Positions 27,190 to 37,572 of a stretch of DNA of 64,000 nucleotides are shown piece by piece. The notes below the pieces were generated by a model. That model was not told where the DNA came from and made no database searches. It saw only the letters and a list, made by a program, of their open reading frames with translations. Every line of letters starts with the position of its first letter. The stretch's first letter is position 1. The stretch is from Fluviicola sp. (GTDB lineage Bacteria; Bacteroidota; Bacteroidia; Flavobacteriales_D; Crocinitomicaceae). The DNA lies in assembly GCA_017983675.1 (NCBI GenBank), contig JAGOAZ010000001.1, positions 131,968 through 195,967 on the forward strand, read 5' to 3'. Position numbers and translations under genes: made by a program.

Positions 27190-30100
27190 TTATTGCGCTA
27201 ATAAAATTTCAACTGCTTTTTTCAATTGTGCATCTTCACCTTTTAACAGTGTATTATAGTCATTTGTAATAAGATAATCTGGTTCACATTGGTTGTTCTC
27301 GTAGTATTTTCCATCCATGGTCATAACACCAACTTGAGGAATTCCAAAGACCAAACTAGGATCTTGTAAGTTCTCCCACCAAACTGCTGTTCCGGTTCCT
27401 GGTACAGGCATTCCGACAAGTTTACCAATTCCCAATGTTTTGTAAACAACTGGGAACATGTGCGCATCCGAATAGTTTCCTTCGCCCATCAATACACACG
27501 ATGGTTTGGTCCATTTGTTTCCTGGTTCTATTCCGATTTTTTGTTCGCGTGGAACGAAGTTGATGTACTGTTTACCCGATAAGAATGTTGCCAAATCATC
27601 GTGTAACCATCCACCACCATTAAAGCGCGTATCCACGATCAATGCTTTTTTCGAGTAATATTTCCCCATTACTTGATCGTAGAATTCTCTGAAACTGCCA
27701 TCGTCCATTCCTTCAACGTGCATGTATGCCAACTGACCATTCGATAATTCGTCGGTCATTTTTTGCATGCGTTTCACCCAACGCTCGTACAACAATTCGC
27801 CCATTTGGTAATTTGCAAATGGTTTTACCGTTTCTTCCCAACGCTTGTTGGTTGTAGGATCGAATAAAGACAACAAGACAATTTTTCCAGCTTTGCGGTT
27901 CAATAAGGGATAATAATTTGTTGTTGCTGTAATCGTTACACCGTCTATTTTCTCGATGATGACACCTTTTTTAATTTGAGAAGTCGCAGTAACCAGCGGT
28001 CCTTTTTCGATTACTTCACTAATTTTTAAGCCGTTTCCGGTGAAGCTTTCGTCGAAAAACGCGCCCAAGTTGGCTGTCGCATCTGCATTTTTAAATTGCG
28101 GACGGTAAAAACAACCGGTATGCGATGCGTTCAATTCGCCCAACAATTCACTTGCCATTTCAGCGAAATCTCTGTTGTTATTGATGTGCGGTAAGAATTT
28201 TGCGTAGATCGTTTTGTACTTCGCCCAATCCACTTGTTGCATGTCGGTACGGTAAAATTTCTCTTTCGTTTGACGCCAGATATGCTCAAACAAATAAGCG
28301 CGTTCCGCATAAGCATCAATGGTCATTTCCGCATTGAAGGATATATCTTTGCGTTCGCCTTTTTCCAAGTCCAATTTCACCAATCGTCCATCAGCAATAC
28401 CATACAAGTTTTTAGCATCCTTGTCTTGCGACATGCTCCAAATACCTCCAGCGTTTAACTTGATAAGCATTTTGGTTTCGTTTTCCTTGAAGTTACGCAC
28501 CCAAAGGTTTGCGCCTTCTTCGAAACTAGTAAAGTAATAAACTTTTTCCCCGTCATGCGACATGAAAGCATCTTGTAAGAATGACGAATGATCTGTTAAA
28601 CGAGCGCGACGGTTTTCGATTCCGTTGAACTCAATGGCAAGTGGAGTTATTTTTGCAGTGGTATCTTTTTTCTCTTTTTTCGTGCTTGTCGTTTCTTTTG
28701 CTGCTGATTTTTCTTTTTCAACGCTTTCTTTTTGTTCTTTCCAAAGCGCGTAATCCTCTTTCTTCATTTTGAACAAATCATACGTCTCTTGGGTGAAAAA
28801 CAAACCATATGCATCCGATTGTGAACCGTGACTTGCAACGTTTTTCATTCCGTTTCTATCCGAAAACCAGAGCATCATTTTTCCATTCATTTGGAATTTT
28901 GCACCACTGTTTGAAAAACCATTCTGCGTTAAGGCTACCATCGGTTGTTTCCCAGTAACATCGATTAATCCGATTTGTTCGTGCCAATTTCCTTCTTGTA
29001 AGAAATTCACCAACAAGTATTTACTATCCGGAGACCAGTTAAAACCTTGATCGCCATCGCTGTAGGAATAATTACGGTTTGAAGCGAGTACATTACGAAT
29101 GGTCTTCGTTGCGATTGTATAAATACTCACAGCTGTTCTGTTTTCTAAGAACGCAATTTCTTTCCCGTCAGGTGAGTACTTCGGTAAAAACGATTCGTTG
29201 CTCGTTTTTACAAGTGTTTCTTCTTTTAGAAGGGTAGAGGAATAGAAATAAGCGTCTTCTTTGCGCACTTTTTTCGTTTCGTAGATTCCCCAAATTCCGT
29301 CACGCTCAGAAGCATAAAGGATGGCGCTTCCGTCAGGAGAAAAACTGATGTTTCTTTCTTCTTCTGGCGTATTGGTAATGCGCTTCGTTGTTCCTCCTTC
29401 TGCATTGACAACAAACACCTCACCGTGAACGATAAAGGCAATTTCTTTTCCGTTCGGTGAAACGGCCATTTCGTTTGCACCATCGGTGTATACTTCTGTT
29501 TTTTGGGTGTCGTTGTTATCGACAACTTGTAATTCAACAGCTAATTTTTTCGGCTGTGAACCAGGTGTCATCGTGTAAATTTCACCATCGTATGCAAAAC
29601 ACAATTCATTATTTGCTGAAACAGATAAAAAACGAACAGGATTTGTTGTGAAATTGGTGAGTTGTTTCGTTGCAGCTTCGTTGCCAAGTGGCATTTCCCA
29701 CACATTGAAAGAACCACTACGTTCGCTCAAGTAAAAAACAGCTTGTTCGTTGTTGCTCCAAATAGGAGTTCTGTCTTCTCCGTTAAATGCGGTTAATTGT
29801 TGAAATGATTTCGCAGTTTTATCAAAAACCCAGCAGTCACGTGCTACTGATGATGTGTGGTGTTTACGCAATGGATCTTCGTATCCTTTTTTGTCGTGGA
29901 ACAATAGTTTTGTCCCGCTTTTGTTCCATTTTGCATCTTCTGTTACGATCGATAATTCTTGACGTTCTCTTCCACCATCAATTGATACTGCATACAATTC
30001 ACCCAAGGCATTGTAAGGGAATTGCGAATATTGCGCATTATCTTGTCGCGAAGCATTGAAATAAACTGTTTTACCGTCGGCAGAAATGGATTGTGGGTAA

Positions 30101-30450
30101 TCGTTGCTCGAATGAAAAGTCAAACGCTCGGGTTGTCCACCAGTCAACGCGATTTTATAAATATCAAAGTTACCATTGCGGTCTGAAGCATAAATCAACG
30201 ATTTACTATCAGCTGTAAAAATAGGCATACACTCGTATTCCTCACTTTTTGTTAAAGGAACAGCAATTCCTCCTGATGCAGAAATTTTAAACAGGTCGCC
30301 TTTGTAGGCAAAAACAATCGTTTTTCCATCTGGAGAAATGACCGGATAACGCAACCATAGCGGTGCAGCGTTTGTTGTTGTTTGAATAGTTGGGGTAACG
30401 AGACTCATCGAAAATAGTCCGATGAAGAACCAAGCAAATAGTTTTTTCAT
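27190..30450 (-). CDS. Tricorn-like S41-family protease, exported
   Basis: About 1086 residues from the ATG at 30450, which begins directly with a signal peptide (KKLFAWFFIGLFSMSLVTP). Residues ~30-560 are TolB/WD40-like beta-propeller repeats (PVISPDGKTIVFAYKGDLF; NISFSPDGSAILYASERDG). A Lys/Glu-rich linker lies near 590, then a tricorn core with a PDZ-like domain (~770-830; GLKISEVIEKGPLVTATSQI), and an S41 peptidase end with DTRFNGGGWLHDDLATFLSG and probable catalytic Ser in GNYSDAHMFP. It is expected in the periplasm and degrades peptides. Transcribed alone, with its own terminator. Confidence 0.92.
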   Translation of the reverse strand: MKKLFAWFFIGLFSMSLVTPTIQTTTNAAPLWLRYPVISPDGKTIVFAYKGDLFKISASGGIAVPLTKSEEYECMPIFTADSKSLIYASDRNGNFDIYKIALTGGQPERLTFHSSNDYPQSISADGKTVYFNASRQDNAQYSQFPYNALGELYAVSIDGGRERQELSIVTEDAKWNKSGTKLLFHDKKGYEDPLRKHHTSSVARDCWVFDKTAKSFQQLTAFNGEDRTPIWSNNEQAVFYLSERSGSFNVWEMPLGNEAATKQLTNFTTNPVRFLSVSANNELCFAYDGEIYTMTPGSQPKKLAVELQVVDNNDTQKTEVYTDGANEMAVSPNGKEIAFIVHGEVFVVNAEGGTTKRITNTPEEERNISFSPDGSAILYASERDGIWGIYETKKVRKEDAYFYSSTLLKEETLVKTSNESFLPKYSPDGKEIAFLENRTAVSIYTIATKTIRNVLASNRNYSYSDGDQGFNWSPDSKYLLVNFLQEGNWHEQIGLIDVTGKQPMVALTQNGFSNSGAKFQMNGKMMLWFSDRNGMKNVASHGSQSDAYGLFFTQETYDLFKMKKEDYALWKEQKESVEKEKSAAKETTSTKKEKKDTTAKITPLAIEFNGIENRRARLTDHSSFLQDAFMSHDGEKVYYFTSFEEGANLWVRNFKENETKMLIKLNAGGIWSMSQDKDAKNLYGIADGRLVKLDLEKGERKDISFNAEMTIDAYAERAYLFEHIWRQTKEKFYRTDMQQVDWAKYKTIYAKFLPHINNNRDFAEMASELLGELNASHTGCFYRPQFKNADATANLGAFFDESFTGNGLKISEVIEKGPLVTATSQIKKGVIIEKIDGVTITATTNYYPLLNRKAGKIVLLSLFDPTTNKRWEETVKPFANYQMGELLYERWVKRMQKMTDELSNGQLAYMHVEGMDDGSFREFYDQVMGKYYSKKALIVDTRFNGGGWLHDDLATFLSGKQYINFVPREQKIGIEPGNKWTKPSCVLMGEGNYSDAHMFPVVYKTLGIGKLVGMPVPGTGTAVWWENLQDPSLVFGIPQVGVMTMDGKYYENNQCEPDYLITNDYNTLLKGEDAQLKKAVEILLAQ

Positions 30451-30527
30451 AGCGTTCAATTGTAGGCATTAAAAGTAAGACAAACAATTGAATAAAAAGT
30501 TACAATTTGTTGGATTCTAAAAGAAAA

Positions 30528-30779
30528 TCAGTGGTTTTTTTGCTTTTTTTCTGGAACGGGATCGTGACCATGACCTCCCCACGGGTGACAACGACTGATG
30601 CGTTTCGTTCCCAAAAACAAGCCTTTGATAGGACCGTGAATTTTCAACGCTTGGACCATGTAAGTCGAACAAGTAGGATCGAAACGGCAGGCGTTTGGTA
30701 AAATAGGGCTAATTACCCATTGATACAATTTTACGGGGAATATGAGGATGTAACTGAAAACAAGACCAATGTAATGCAT
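30528..30779 (-). CDS. yidD: Membrane protein insertion efficiency factor YidD
   Basis: An 83-residue YidD: hydrophobic start, then [31 protein letters not shown] and [17 protein letters not shown], all hallmark segments including three conserved Cys. It helps YidC place proteins in the inner membrane. It begins 10 bp after the lytic transglycosylase gene. Partner genes rnpA and yidC are not in the window. Confidence 0.95.
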   Translation of the reverse strand: MHYIGLVFSYILIFPVKLYQWVISPILPNACRFDPTCSTYMVQALKIHGPIKGLFLGTKRISRCHPWGGHGHDPVPEKKQKNH

Positions 30780-30789
30780 CTTCAGATGT

Positions 30790-31740
30790 TTAATTTGCGT
30801 TGTCGAAGCAAGGATAAACTCCCTCCGCGGATGCTTGAATAACTTGCGCTAATTGCAAATGTGCAGCCAATGCTAATTGCGAATAATTCTGCGATGAATT
30901 ACCAAAACTTGCAGCAGAGGTCACCCACATTTTTTGAATCAATTCTTCGCCATTTGCAACGGTACCAATTCGATTCACTACGGCATGTACATTTCCAGCA
31001 CCAGCATGATAAACGTGCATCACCAATAACCTAAACCAAATTGCTTGTTCGTCTAAAGGTAAGCCGGCTCCTCGAGCAATTGCTCGTGCAGAGGGAATGC
31101 ATGATTTTTTTAAGAGTTGTGCAGCAGCAAATGCAGAGCGGTAAAAGTCTTTTCGTTCGTCAACCGAACCGTTAACAGTAAGTCCATAACTGCGAGCGAC
31201 ACTTGGCATCAATTGAAATGCACCGTATGCACCAACAGATGATTTCGCTAATTTCCCGGGACTTTCAATCAATAAAATAGACTGAGCAAACCATGGGTCG
31301 ACGCCACATGCTTCAAATGTCGAAACTCCTTTTGCCAAACTTTCAAATACCAAGTCGAAACGGTAAAAGTTGTTTTTTCCATTGGTCACATTGATGCGCT
31401 CTTCCAAGGGTAAGTCGTGTGCTTGTTTGACGCTGTCTTTGAATACTTGTTTCTCAGCTTCTGTTTGTCTGCTCCAATCGGCAAACGACATTTTAGCGAT
31501 GATTTTACGTGTTGTTGCCACGTTGATCAAAACAGAATCGGGTGACAATTGCATGATTTTTTGCCAAAACAAGGGTTGTTCTAACTGATCCCAGGCTTTT
31601 GCAGTAATGGCATTTGTGCCCAAAATGATGTGTTCCGAATTTTCCTTGTACACCGAAACGTATTCTTTTTCCCAATTATACGTTTGGCCAATTAATGAAT
31701 TGACAGCAAATACAAACGGAACCAAGAACAAATACTTCAT
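30790..31740 (-). CDS. Lytic transglycosylase domain protein
   Basis: A 316-residue exported protein (signal peptide [17 protein letters not shown]). The C-terminal half is an SLT domain with the catalytic Glu in [27 protein letters not shown] and later AQLLKKSC and [16 protein letters not shown]. It cleaves peptidoglycan glycan strands in the periplasm. The N-terminal ~130 residues have no recognised domain. It is linked with yidD downstream. Confidence 0.87.
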   Translation of the reverse strand: MKYLFLVPFVFAVNSLIGQTYNWEKEYVSVYKENSEHIILGTNAITAKAWDQLEQPLFWQKIMQLSPDSVLINVATTRKIIAKMSFADWSRQTEAEKQVFKDSVKQAHDLPLEERINVTNGKNNFYRFDLVFESLAKGVSTFEACGVDPWFAQSILLIESPGKLAKSSVGAYGAFQLMPSVARSYGLTVNGSVDERKDFYRSAFAAAQLLKKSCIPSARAIARGAGLPLDEQAIWFRLLVMHVYHAGAGNVHAVVNRIGTVANGEELIQKMWVTSAASFGNSSQNYSQLALAAHLQLAQVIQASAEGVYPCFDNAN

Positions 31741-31881
31741 TTTTCGGACTTATAGGATATCATAAATATACCAACTATAACGCTTTCTTCGAACTTAGTT
31801 ACGGGTAAAAGCGCACATCGAACTTTTAATAACTTCCTATTCCATTGATAATGAAGTAAGAAAACGTGTTCCTACTGTGGA

Positions 31882-34320
31882 TTAAAACTCGATAATAAGT
31901 CCGATCGTTGGTGTAACAGTTGCCGATTCGTTTTTCAATAACACTGGAATTCCGTTCGATCCATCAGTTTTCAATGCTTGGCCATCAGTTGTTTCGAAGG
32001 CAGTGTTGTCAGCAGTTCGTTTGAAGGTGTAATATGGAGTTCCCAATTGTTTGGTACCAAGTATGTTTTGAATATCAATAAAGAAAACCATACTCGTTTT
32101 CTTGTAATTCCACGTTTTGTCCACGCGCAAGTCAAGTTGACTGAAAGCTGTTAATCGTTCGCTATTGATCTTTGTATAATCCAATGTTCCAGTACCCAAT
32201 AGCACGAAGTTTTGTTGCGAAACAGTTAAATCAAACGGTGTGTAAGGAACACCACCAGCTAAACGGTATTTTGCGCCCAATTGCCAATTGTTTTTCAATT
32301 TGTAACCCAATGTACCAGAAAGTAAGTGCTGATTATCCCAAGCGGAAGGCAATAATACACCGTTCAATCCTGAAAACTTGCTGCGCACGTAGGTGTAACT
32401 AACAAAGTAAAACACTTTCTTAATCAACTTTTGTTGCACAAAAACCTCGAATCCATACGTTTCACCAACTCCTGTACTTTGAACAGCTTCGTTTCCAACT
32501 GCTCCAAATTCTTGGCCTTGATTGGCCAATGAAATCCCTGTTAACAAGGAAACGGGATAATTCGCATATTTCTTGTAAAATCCTTCAACCGTAATGCGTA
32601 ATGCTTGATTGGGTAAGTATTGACCTCCAACAACATAATGCGTTGATTGGATGTATTTCGCCGATACATTTGCTAATTCGTTGGCATTGTTTCGGTAACC
32701 CAAAACCGTGTATGCAGGTAATTTATAGTATGTGCCAACACTTGCTGAAACTTCAACTTTTGGGCGAATCGTATAAGCAACAGATAGGCGAGGAGAGATC
32801 GTTTCAAGCGGATTCATTCCCGTTTTTGTCAAGGAATTCATATCCGAACGTACGCCCGATGAAATCAATAACTTATCCTTCAAAAAGTTTTTCGATACTT
32901 GAGCGAATGCGCCAAATTTGAAAAAGTCCAATTTACTGTTAAACGTGATTTGTGTTGCAGGAACAATTACTACATTATTGGAATCGACAACGGCTTCTGT
33001 CAATTTATTGAACAAATCGGTGTTGTATTTCACGTATTGTGCAGAAACGCCATAAGCATATTTCCAACCTTTCAGGTATTTGTTGACATCAATGCGCAAT
33101 TTGTTTTCAATTTCTTGAGAAGTCAACCCATAATTACGGAATGCTTCGTTGTTGTACTGCGCGTCTTTGAATCGGTCTAATTGGTTGTTGAACATGTTTC
33201 TGCTCAAGGCAACATTCACGTAACCTTTGTTGACCAAGCGTTTCAAGGTAACACCAGTCGTATAATTCCATTGTTCGATAAAAGGCAATGAACGTCGGAA
33301 ATATTCGTTTTCAGGAGACGATTCGCGAGTTTCACCAAAATTAAATTTATCGATAGCACCTAATCCAATGAACTTCAACGTTGTTTTCTCATTCAAGCGC
33401 GTCGTTACATTTAATTGGTAATCTTGGTAACGGGGACGAATCGGTAAATCGATCAATTTGAACAACAAGTCCAAGTACGAAAAACGACCTGCCGCTAGAA
33501 AATCTGTTTTTTTATTCAACGGTCCTTCGAGTGTGACAGCTGATTCGGTGAAACTAGCACGGACATTTCCCATGAAACGGCTACTATTTCCTTGTCGTTG
33601 TTTGATAACAAAGGTAGAAGCCAATGCGTTGTCGTAACGTGCATCGAATGCAGAGGATGATAATTTCAATTCTTCAATGAATGACACGTTGACAATTCCT
33701 TGTGCACCACCCGAACTTCCTTGCGTTTGAAAGTGATTCAATACGGGAATTTCGATTCCGTCCAAATAATAAACGTTTTCATTCGGTGCTCCACCACGGA
33801 TAATGATGTCGTTTCGACCACCACCAATAGAACCTCCAACGCCTGGTAAGGCTTGAACCACTTTGGAAACGTCGTAATTTCCTCCAGGATTACTTTTGAT
33901 TTCTTCGCTCGTTAATCGTTGTACAGACAAAGGAGTAACCATATCTGTTGCCGTTGCTTTCTTTGATTTATCATCGGTGATGATCACTTCATCGATACTG
34001 CTTTCTTGTGGGGAAAGTTCAAAGGTTAATACCTGTGCATTTCCTGAGGTAACAACAATGTTGTATTTTGTTAATTCAAAAAAGGAAGGAGCTTTCACCG
34101 AAATGTTGTACGTTCCTGTTGGCAATTCGAAGCTGAATTTTCCATCAAAATCGGATGTGTATTTTGCTGTTTGCGTGCTGATACTAATTTGTGCTCCTTG
34201 AATCAACTCTTGTGTGTTTTTGTCGAGTACACGACCTTCGACTTTCCCATTCGTTTGCGCAAAAGCTAAGAGCGAATAGAAGGTAAGTCCTATGGAAAGG
34301 AGAAATTTTTGGTGTAACAT
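31882..34320 (-). CDS. TonB-dependent receptor
   Basis: An 812-residue outer-membrane receptor: signal peptide ending LLAFAQ, a carboxypeptidase-regulatory-like domain (22-110; VEGRVLDKNTQELIQGAQISIS), a plug (~115-240; VVQALPGVGGSIGGG, DIIIRGGAPNENVYYLDGIEIP) and a 22-strand barrel ending in a C-terminal hydrophobic strand (TPTIGLIIEF). It lacks the SusC-type length and has no SusD partner. It imports an unknown ligand using TonB energy. It starts 6 bp after a lipoprotein msrB, so the receptor and both msrB genes are probably one transcript. Confidence 0.92.
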   Translation of the reverse strand: MLHQKFLLSIGLTFYSLLAFAQTNGKVEGRVLDKNTQELIQGAQISISTQTAKYTSDFDGKFSFELPTGTYNISVKAPSFFELTKYNIVVTSGNAQVLTFELSPQESSIDEVIITDDKSKKATATDMVTPLSVQRLTSEEIKSNPGGNYDVSKVVQALPGVGGSIGGGRNDIIIRGGAPNENVYYLDGIEIPVLNHFQTQGSSGGAQGIVNVSFIEELKLSSSAFDARYDNALASTFVIKQRQGNSSRFMGNVRASFTESAVTLEGPLNKKTDFLAAGRFSYLDLLFKLIDLPIRPRYQDYQLNVTTRLNEKTTLKFIGLGAIDKFNFGETRESSPENEYFRRSLPFIEQWNYTTGVTLKRLVNKGYVNVALSRNMFNNQLDRFKDAQYNNEAFRNYGLTSQEIENKLRIDVNKYLKGWKYAYGVSAQYVKYNTDLFNKLTEAVVDSNNVVIVPATQITFNSKLDFFKFGAFAQVSKNFLKDKLLISSGVRSDMNSLTKTGMNPLETISPRLSVAYTIRPKVEVSASVGTYYKLPAYTVLGYRNNANELANVSAKYIQSTHYVVGGQYLPNQALRITVEGFYKKYANYPVSLLTGISLANQGQEFGAVGNEAVQSTGVGETYGFEVFVQQKLIKKVFYFVSYTYVRSKFSGLNGVLLPSAWDNQHLLSGTLGYKLKNNWQLGAKYRLAGGVPYTPFDLTVSQQNFVLLGTGTLDYTKINSERLTAFSQLDLRVDKTWNYKKTSMVFFIDIQNILGTKQLGTPYYTFKRTADNTAFETTDGQALKTDGSNGIPVLLKNESATVTPTIGLIIEF

Positions 34321-34326
34321 GCTTAT

Positions 34327-34797
34327 TTATTTTTGTTGAAATATGATACTGATTGAATTGACACAATGACGGGTGTCTTTTGGTGTAAAACCTTCGCCTT
34401 CAAACACGTGACCTAAATGTGCGTTGCAATTGGCACAGACAATTTCGGTACGGCTTCCATCAGCGTCTGGTATGCGTTTGACGTTTTTTTCGATGATATC
34501 ATCAAAGCTTGGCCAACCACAACCGGAATCAAATTTCGCACTTGATTCATAAAGTGGGGTTGAACAGCGTTTGCATACATACGTTCCGGCTTCATAGTGA
34601 TTGTAATAATCACCCGAGTATGGGTATTCCGTTCCTTTGTTGACGATGACGTTTTCCTCTTCTGGAGTTAAGGTACGCCAATTTTCGTTCTTCTTTTGTG
34701 CGTTCGAAATTGTTGTGTCAGGTGCGTTTGTTTGACAAGATGCCAATAACGAACTACAAGAAAGTGCAACAATCACGACTAATTTTTGGTAGCGCAT
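34327..34797 (-). CDS. msrB: Peptide-methionine (R)-S-oxide reductase, lipoprotein form
   Basis: A 156-residue MsrB with a lipoprotein signal (LLASC, Cys near 21). The catalytic domain has the zinc-binding Cys pairs ([28 protein letters not shown]), [10 protein letters not shown], and the catalytic Cys in RHCVNS. It reduces methionine-R-sulfoxide in exported proteins. A cytoplasmic paralogue lies 6 bp upstream, an evident tandem duplication with one copy gaining an export signal. Confidence 0.92.
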   Translation of the reverse strand: MRYQKLVVIVALSCSSLLASCQTNAPDTTISNAQKKNENWRTLTPEEENVIVNKGTEYPYSGDYYNHYEAGTYVCKRCSTPLYESSAKFDSGCGWPSFDDIIEKNVKRIPDADGSRTEIVCANCNAHLGHVFEGEGFTPKDTRHCVNSISIIFQQK

Positions 34798-34803
34798 AAT
34801 TGT

Positions 34804-35172
34804 TTATTTGGGTTGAAAAAGAATACTGACAGAATTCACGCAATGGCGCGTATTTTTTGCTGTAAAACCCTCACCTTCAAAAACGTGTCCTAAGTGACCT
34901 TCGCAGTTAGCGCATACAATTTCAACACGTCTGCCATCGGCATCCAACACGCGTTTGACATTTTTTTCAATCATGTCGTCAAAACTAGGCCATCCACAAC
35001 CAGAATCAAATTTCGCAGTCGATTCATAAAGTGGGGTAGCGCAACGTTTGCACACAAATGTTCCGTTTTCTTTGAAATCGTTGTATGCTCCGGTGTACGG
35101 ATATTCCGTTCCTTTTCGAACAATTACACGCTCCTCTTCAGGAGTTAATGCACGCCAATTTTTTTCTTCCAT
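34804..35172 (-). CDS. msrB: Peptide-methionine (R)-S-oxide reductase, cytoplasmic form
   Basis: About 122 residues from the ATG at 35172, beginning EEKNWRALTPEEERVIV without a signal peptide. It has the same zinc Cys pairs, [21 protein letters not shown] and catalytic RHCVNS as the neighbouring lipoprotein copy, with very similar sequence throughout. It repairs oxidised methionine in cytoplasmic proteins. It is followed closely by the exported msrB and TonB receptor genes. Confidence 0.93.
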   Translation of the reverse strand: MEEKNWRALTPEEERVIVRKGTEYPYTGAYNDFKENGTFVCKRCATPLYESTAKFDSGCGWPSFDDMIEKNVKRVLDADGRRVEIVCANCEGHLGHVFEGEGFTAKNTRHCVNSVSILFQPK

Positions 35173-35205
35173 ATCCAATAAACAAACAACTGTCGATTTA
35201 GTTGT

Positions 35206-36678
35206 TTAATAGGCTAAATCATTTTGTGCGGAAGTAAATTGCTTCATATAAAAATCGGCAATTTGTTGTAAGATATTTTTATTCGGATCTTTTGCTTTGA
35301 TTACCATAATTGTTTCATCTCTTGTCCCATCAATGAACAAATAGTCAAATAGTCCAACAATTTGTAAATCGTAAGGCAAGTTAATTTGCTTTGACATTTC
35401 TTGGAAGTCGACAAAGAAATAAATACTGCTTTTCCCGAAATTCGTTGCAAATGCAGGGAGTTTCACTGGTCGGTTATCATTATCTTCTTTTGCTTTGAAA
35501 GCTACATAACCTGGTCGATTGGTGAATTGTACATTTTCAGTTAGGTCGTTGAAATCATTATTTTTTTGCGCAGCAATGTCCATGATCATTGGCAATAATG
35601 ATTTATCCGAACCATTTCCAATAAAACCACTGAAATTTTGGGTCATGTCTAATGTTCTTGTTGCATTGCCTGTTTTTACAACTGCAAATTCGCCAGAAAG
35701 TAATTTACTCAATGCTTTATCTCCTAACGAGAGCATTAATAATTTCGCTTCAGAGCTCAAGTTTTTAGCAATTTCTTTGAAGAAATTAGGTGCGAATTCA
35801 TTGATGAAATCATTCGTTTTCTTCATATCGATATTTAGGGCAAAGCCCATCCAAGCATTGCCACCTTTCAAACGATTTTTAACCCCACTTATCGGTCCTT
35901 TTTCAGTGTAAAAACGATCTTTTAATTCATCGGAGTATAAATTTTTTGACGTCCAACGCATTTCACCATTCTCAAACGTAAGTGCTGATTGTATGTAGCC
36001 ATCATTGGTTAATTCGCTTAATTCGTTTTTTTGCTTTTCAGTAAGATTTCCAATTAAGGGATTTGATTGTTTAAAAATACGTTCGATCGACATTCCTGAG
36101 ACGAGATCACCTTCAGTAGCGAGGATATCTGCCACTTTTCCTTCACTCAAATCACCTTTTGCGGTTTCGAATGTTTGCGCCAATAAGGTTTTTCCATCGT
36201 AATCTCCTGTTTTGACGAGCATAATCAAAATATGATCGTCATAACCAAATGTTACATCGTTTTCTTGGTAATACATGAAATCAGCATGCTTTTCCAAGGT
36301 ATATCCCATTTCAGCAATCACATCATTCAAGCTGTCTTTGTTTTTAATATTTAACACAGCGTAAGTCGTTATCTCTTGTGCAACGTTCAATCCCTCAACT
36401 GCATAGTAAATTGGTCTTTCTAAATCAATTCCCTTTTCCCAAAGTGCAATTTGAGCACCTACTAGTAAATTGATTTTAGGTAATTTTTGAACACCAGATT
36501 TATTCAATAGTTGTAATGGGGAAATATGACCGAAACTGATGATATTATCATTTTTTGCAATGATTGCAGATAGTGCGCTTTCAGCAGACAAGTCATTTTT
36601 TTTGCCACAAGCCACAAAAAGGACCAAAAGTGGAAGTAAGAAGAGGGATTTTGACAGATGTTTCATGTGTTTTTTCAT
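35206..36678 (-). CDS. DUF4836-family lipoprotein
   Basis: About 490 residues from the ATG at 36678 (a second ATG at 36666 is equally possible). The start gives a lipoprotein signal (FLLPLLVLFVACGKK). The body resembles DUF4836: KNDNIISFGHISPLQLLNKSG, GGNAWMGFALNIDMKK and repeated Leu/Lys-rich helices with beta strands. Function is unknown; it is a typical Bacteroidota surface lipoprotein family. It lies 33 bp upstream of the msrB pair on the same strand and is divergent from the gene at 36770. Confidence 0.82.
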   Translation of the reverse strand: MKKHMKHLSKSLFLLPLLVLFVACGKKNDLSAESALSAIIAKNDNIISFGHISPLQLLNKSGVQKLPKINLLVGAQIALWEKGIDLERPIYYAVEGLNVAQEITTYAVLNIKNKDSLNDVIAEMGYTLEKHADFMYYQENDVTFGYDDHILIMLVKTGDYDGKTLLAQTFETAKGDLSEGKVADILATEGDLVSGMSIERIFKQSNPLIGNLTEKQKNELSELTNDGYIQSALTFENGEMRWTSKNLYSDELKDRFYTEKGPISGVKNRLKGGNAWMGFALNIDMKKTNDFINEFAPNFFKEIAKNLSSEAKLLMLSLGDKALSKLLSGEFAVVKTGNATRTLDMTQNFSGFIGNGSDKSLLPMIMDIAAQKNNDFNDLTENVQFTNRPGYVAFKAKEDNDNRPVKLPAFATNFGKSSIYFFVDFQEMSKQINLPYDLQIVGLFDYLFIDGTRDETIMVIKAKDPNKNILQQIADFYMKQFTSAQNDLAY

Positions 36679-36769
36679 TTTTATGGTCAAATACAAAGTA
36701 AATGTATTGTTTCTTTTTAATTTCGAAGCAAATAATTCAATATTCGTTCCATTTTTTATTCTTTTATTC

Positions 36770-37336
36770 GTGCATTTCATTGAACCACATTACAATTGGC
36801 GCCATTCGTATATCGCATCTGAGGATCCGAATTCTCCCTTTTATAATCGCGTTTACAGCGAATTTGAATTTACCGAACGGGTATATAATTACCTGATTCA
36901 TCCGCAATGGGATAATATTGGTTCAAAAACCTTGTTCACGAAAATATTGTTTGTGGATTACGAGGAGCAATTCATCATCATGGAGTTTATTGGCGAATGG
37001 AACGATGCGATAGAAAACGATATCATGACACTCAAACGAAATGTGATTGAACCCATAATGGAAAGCGGGATCAATAAGTTCATTTTGGTTGGTGAAAACG
37101 TGTTGAATTTTCATTATTCAGACGATTGTTATTATGAGGAATGGTTTGATGAAGTAGAAGAAGGTTGGATTGCATTGGTCAATTTTCACGATCATGTGTT
37201 GGCTGAATTCGAAAAAGCACGTGTCGATCATTACTTTGTAATGGGAGGCGATTTGGAAGACATCGATTGGCGGACGTATTCACCAACACAGTTTTACGAA
37301 CGGGTAGATAGTTTGGTGCAAAGAAGGATTGGGTGA
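36770..37336 (+). CDS. Conserved Bacteroidota protein of unknown function
   Basis: About 189 residues from a GTG at 36770. The conserved part starts HFIEPHYNWRHSYIASEDPNSPFY and continues HPQWDNIGSKTLFTKILFVDYEE, FIGEWNDAIENDIMTLKRNVI and LVGENVLNFHYSDDCYYEEW, which I recognise as a widespread uncharacterised flavobacterial protein. An ATG at 36683 would add 29 residues, mostly hydrophobic, and would place the start only 4 bp from the divergent DUF4836 start, so I prefer the later start. Soluble and acidic. Function unknown. Confidence 0.75.
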   Translation: MHFIEPHYNWRHSYIASEDPNSPFYNRVYSEFEFTERVYNYLIHPQWDNIGSKTLFTKILFVDYEEQFIIMEFIGEWNDAIENDIMTLKRNVIEPIMESGINKFILVGENVLNFHYSDDCYYEEWFDEVEEGWIALVNFHDHVLAEFEKARVDHYFVMGGDLEDIDWRTYSPTQFYERVDSLVQRRIG

Positions 37337-37572
37337 TTTAGAGCAGCTAAATTTTGGAAATTTGGAAAAAGTGAAAAACGTAATATTACTTTTTTGCTAT
37401 TTTTATTTTCTTGTTTTAGAGCAATTTAGCAATTTCACAACGGTGCAATGTTACAAAAGGGTAATATTACCCCATTACCCCTATATCTGAATTCAGTTTG
37501 TTTATAAAGCTAATAATCGATGGATTAATTCAACGAATAATATGAGTTCAGAATTAACTTAACTTGTCAATA
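37337..37572. other. Intergenic region with a GGGTAATATTACCC palindrome
   Basis: No gene is supported. A perfect 14-bp palindrome lies at 37459-37472, with a related GTAATATTAC at 37380-37389. Either may be an operator or structural element; no terminator with a T-tract is evident between these convergent genes. Confidence 0.3.

Noticed and set aside
36539..36769. Extended N-terminus of the plus-strand gene back to 36,539
   Set aside because: This part overlaps the start of the convincing DUF4836 gene on the other strand and lacks conserved features.
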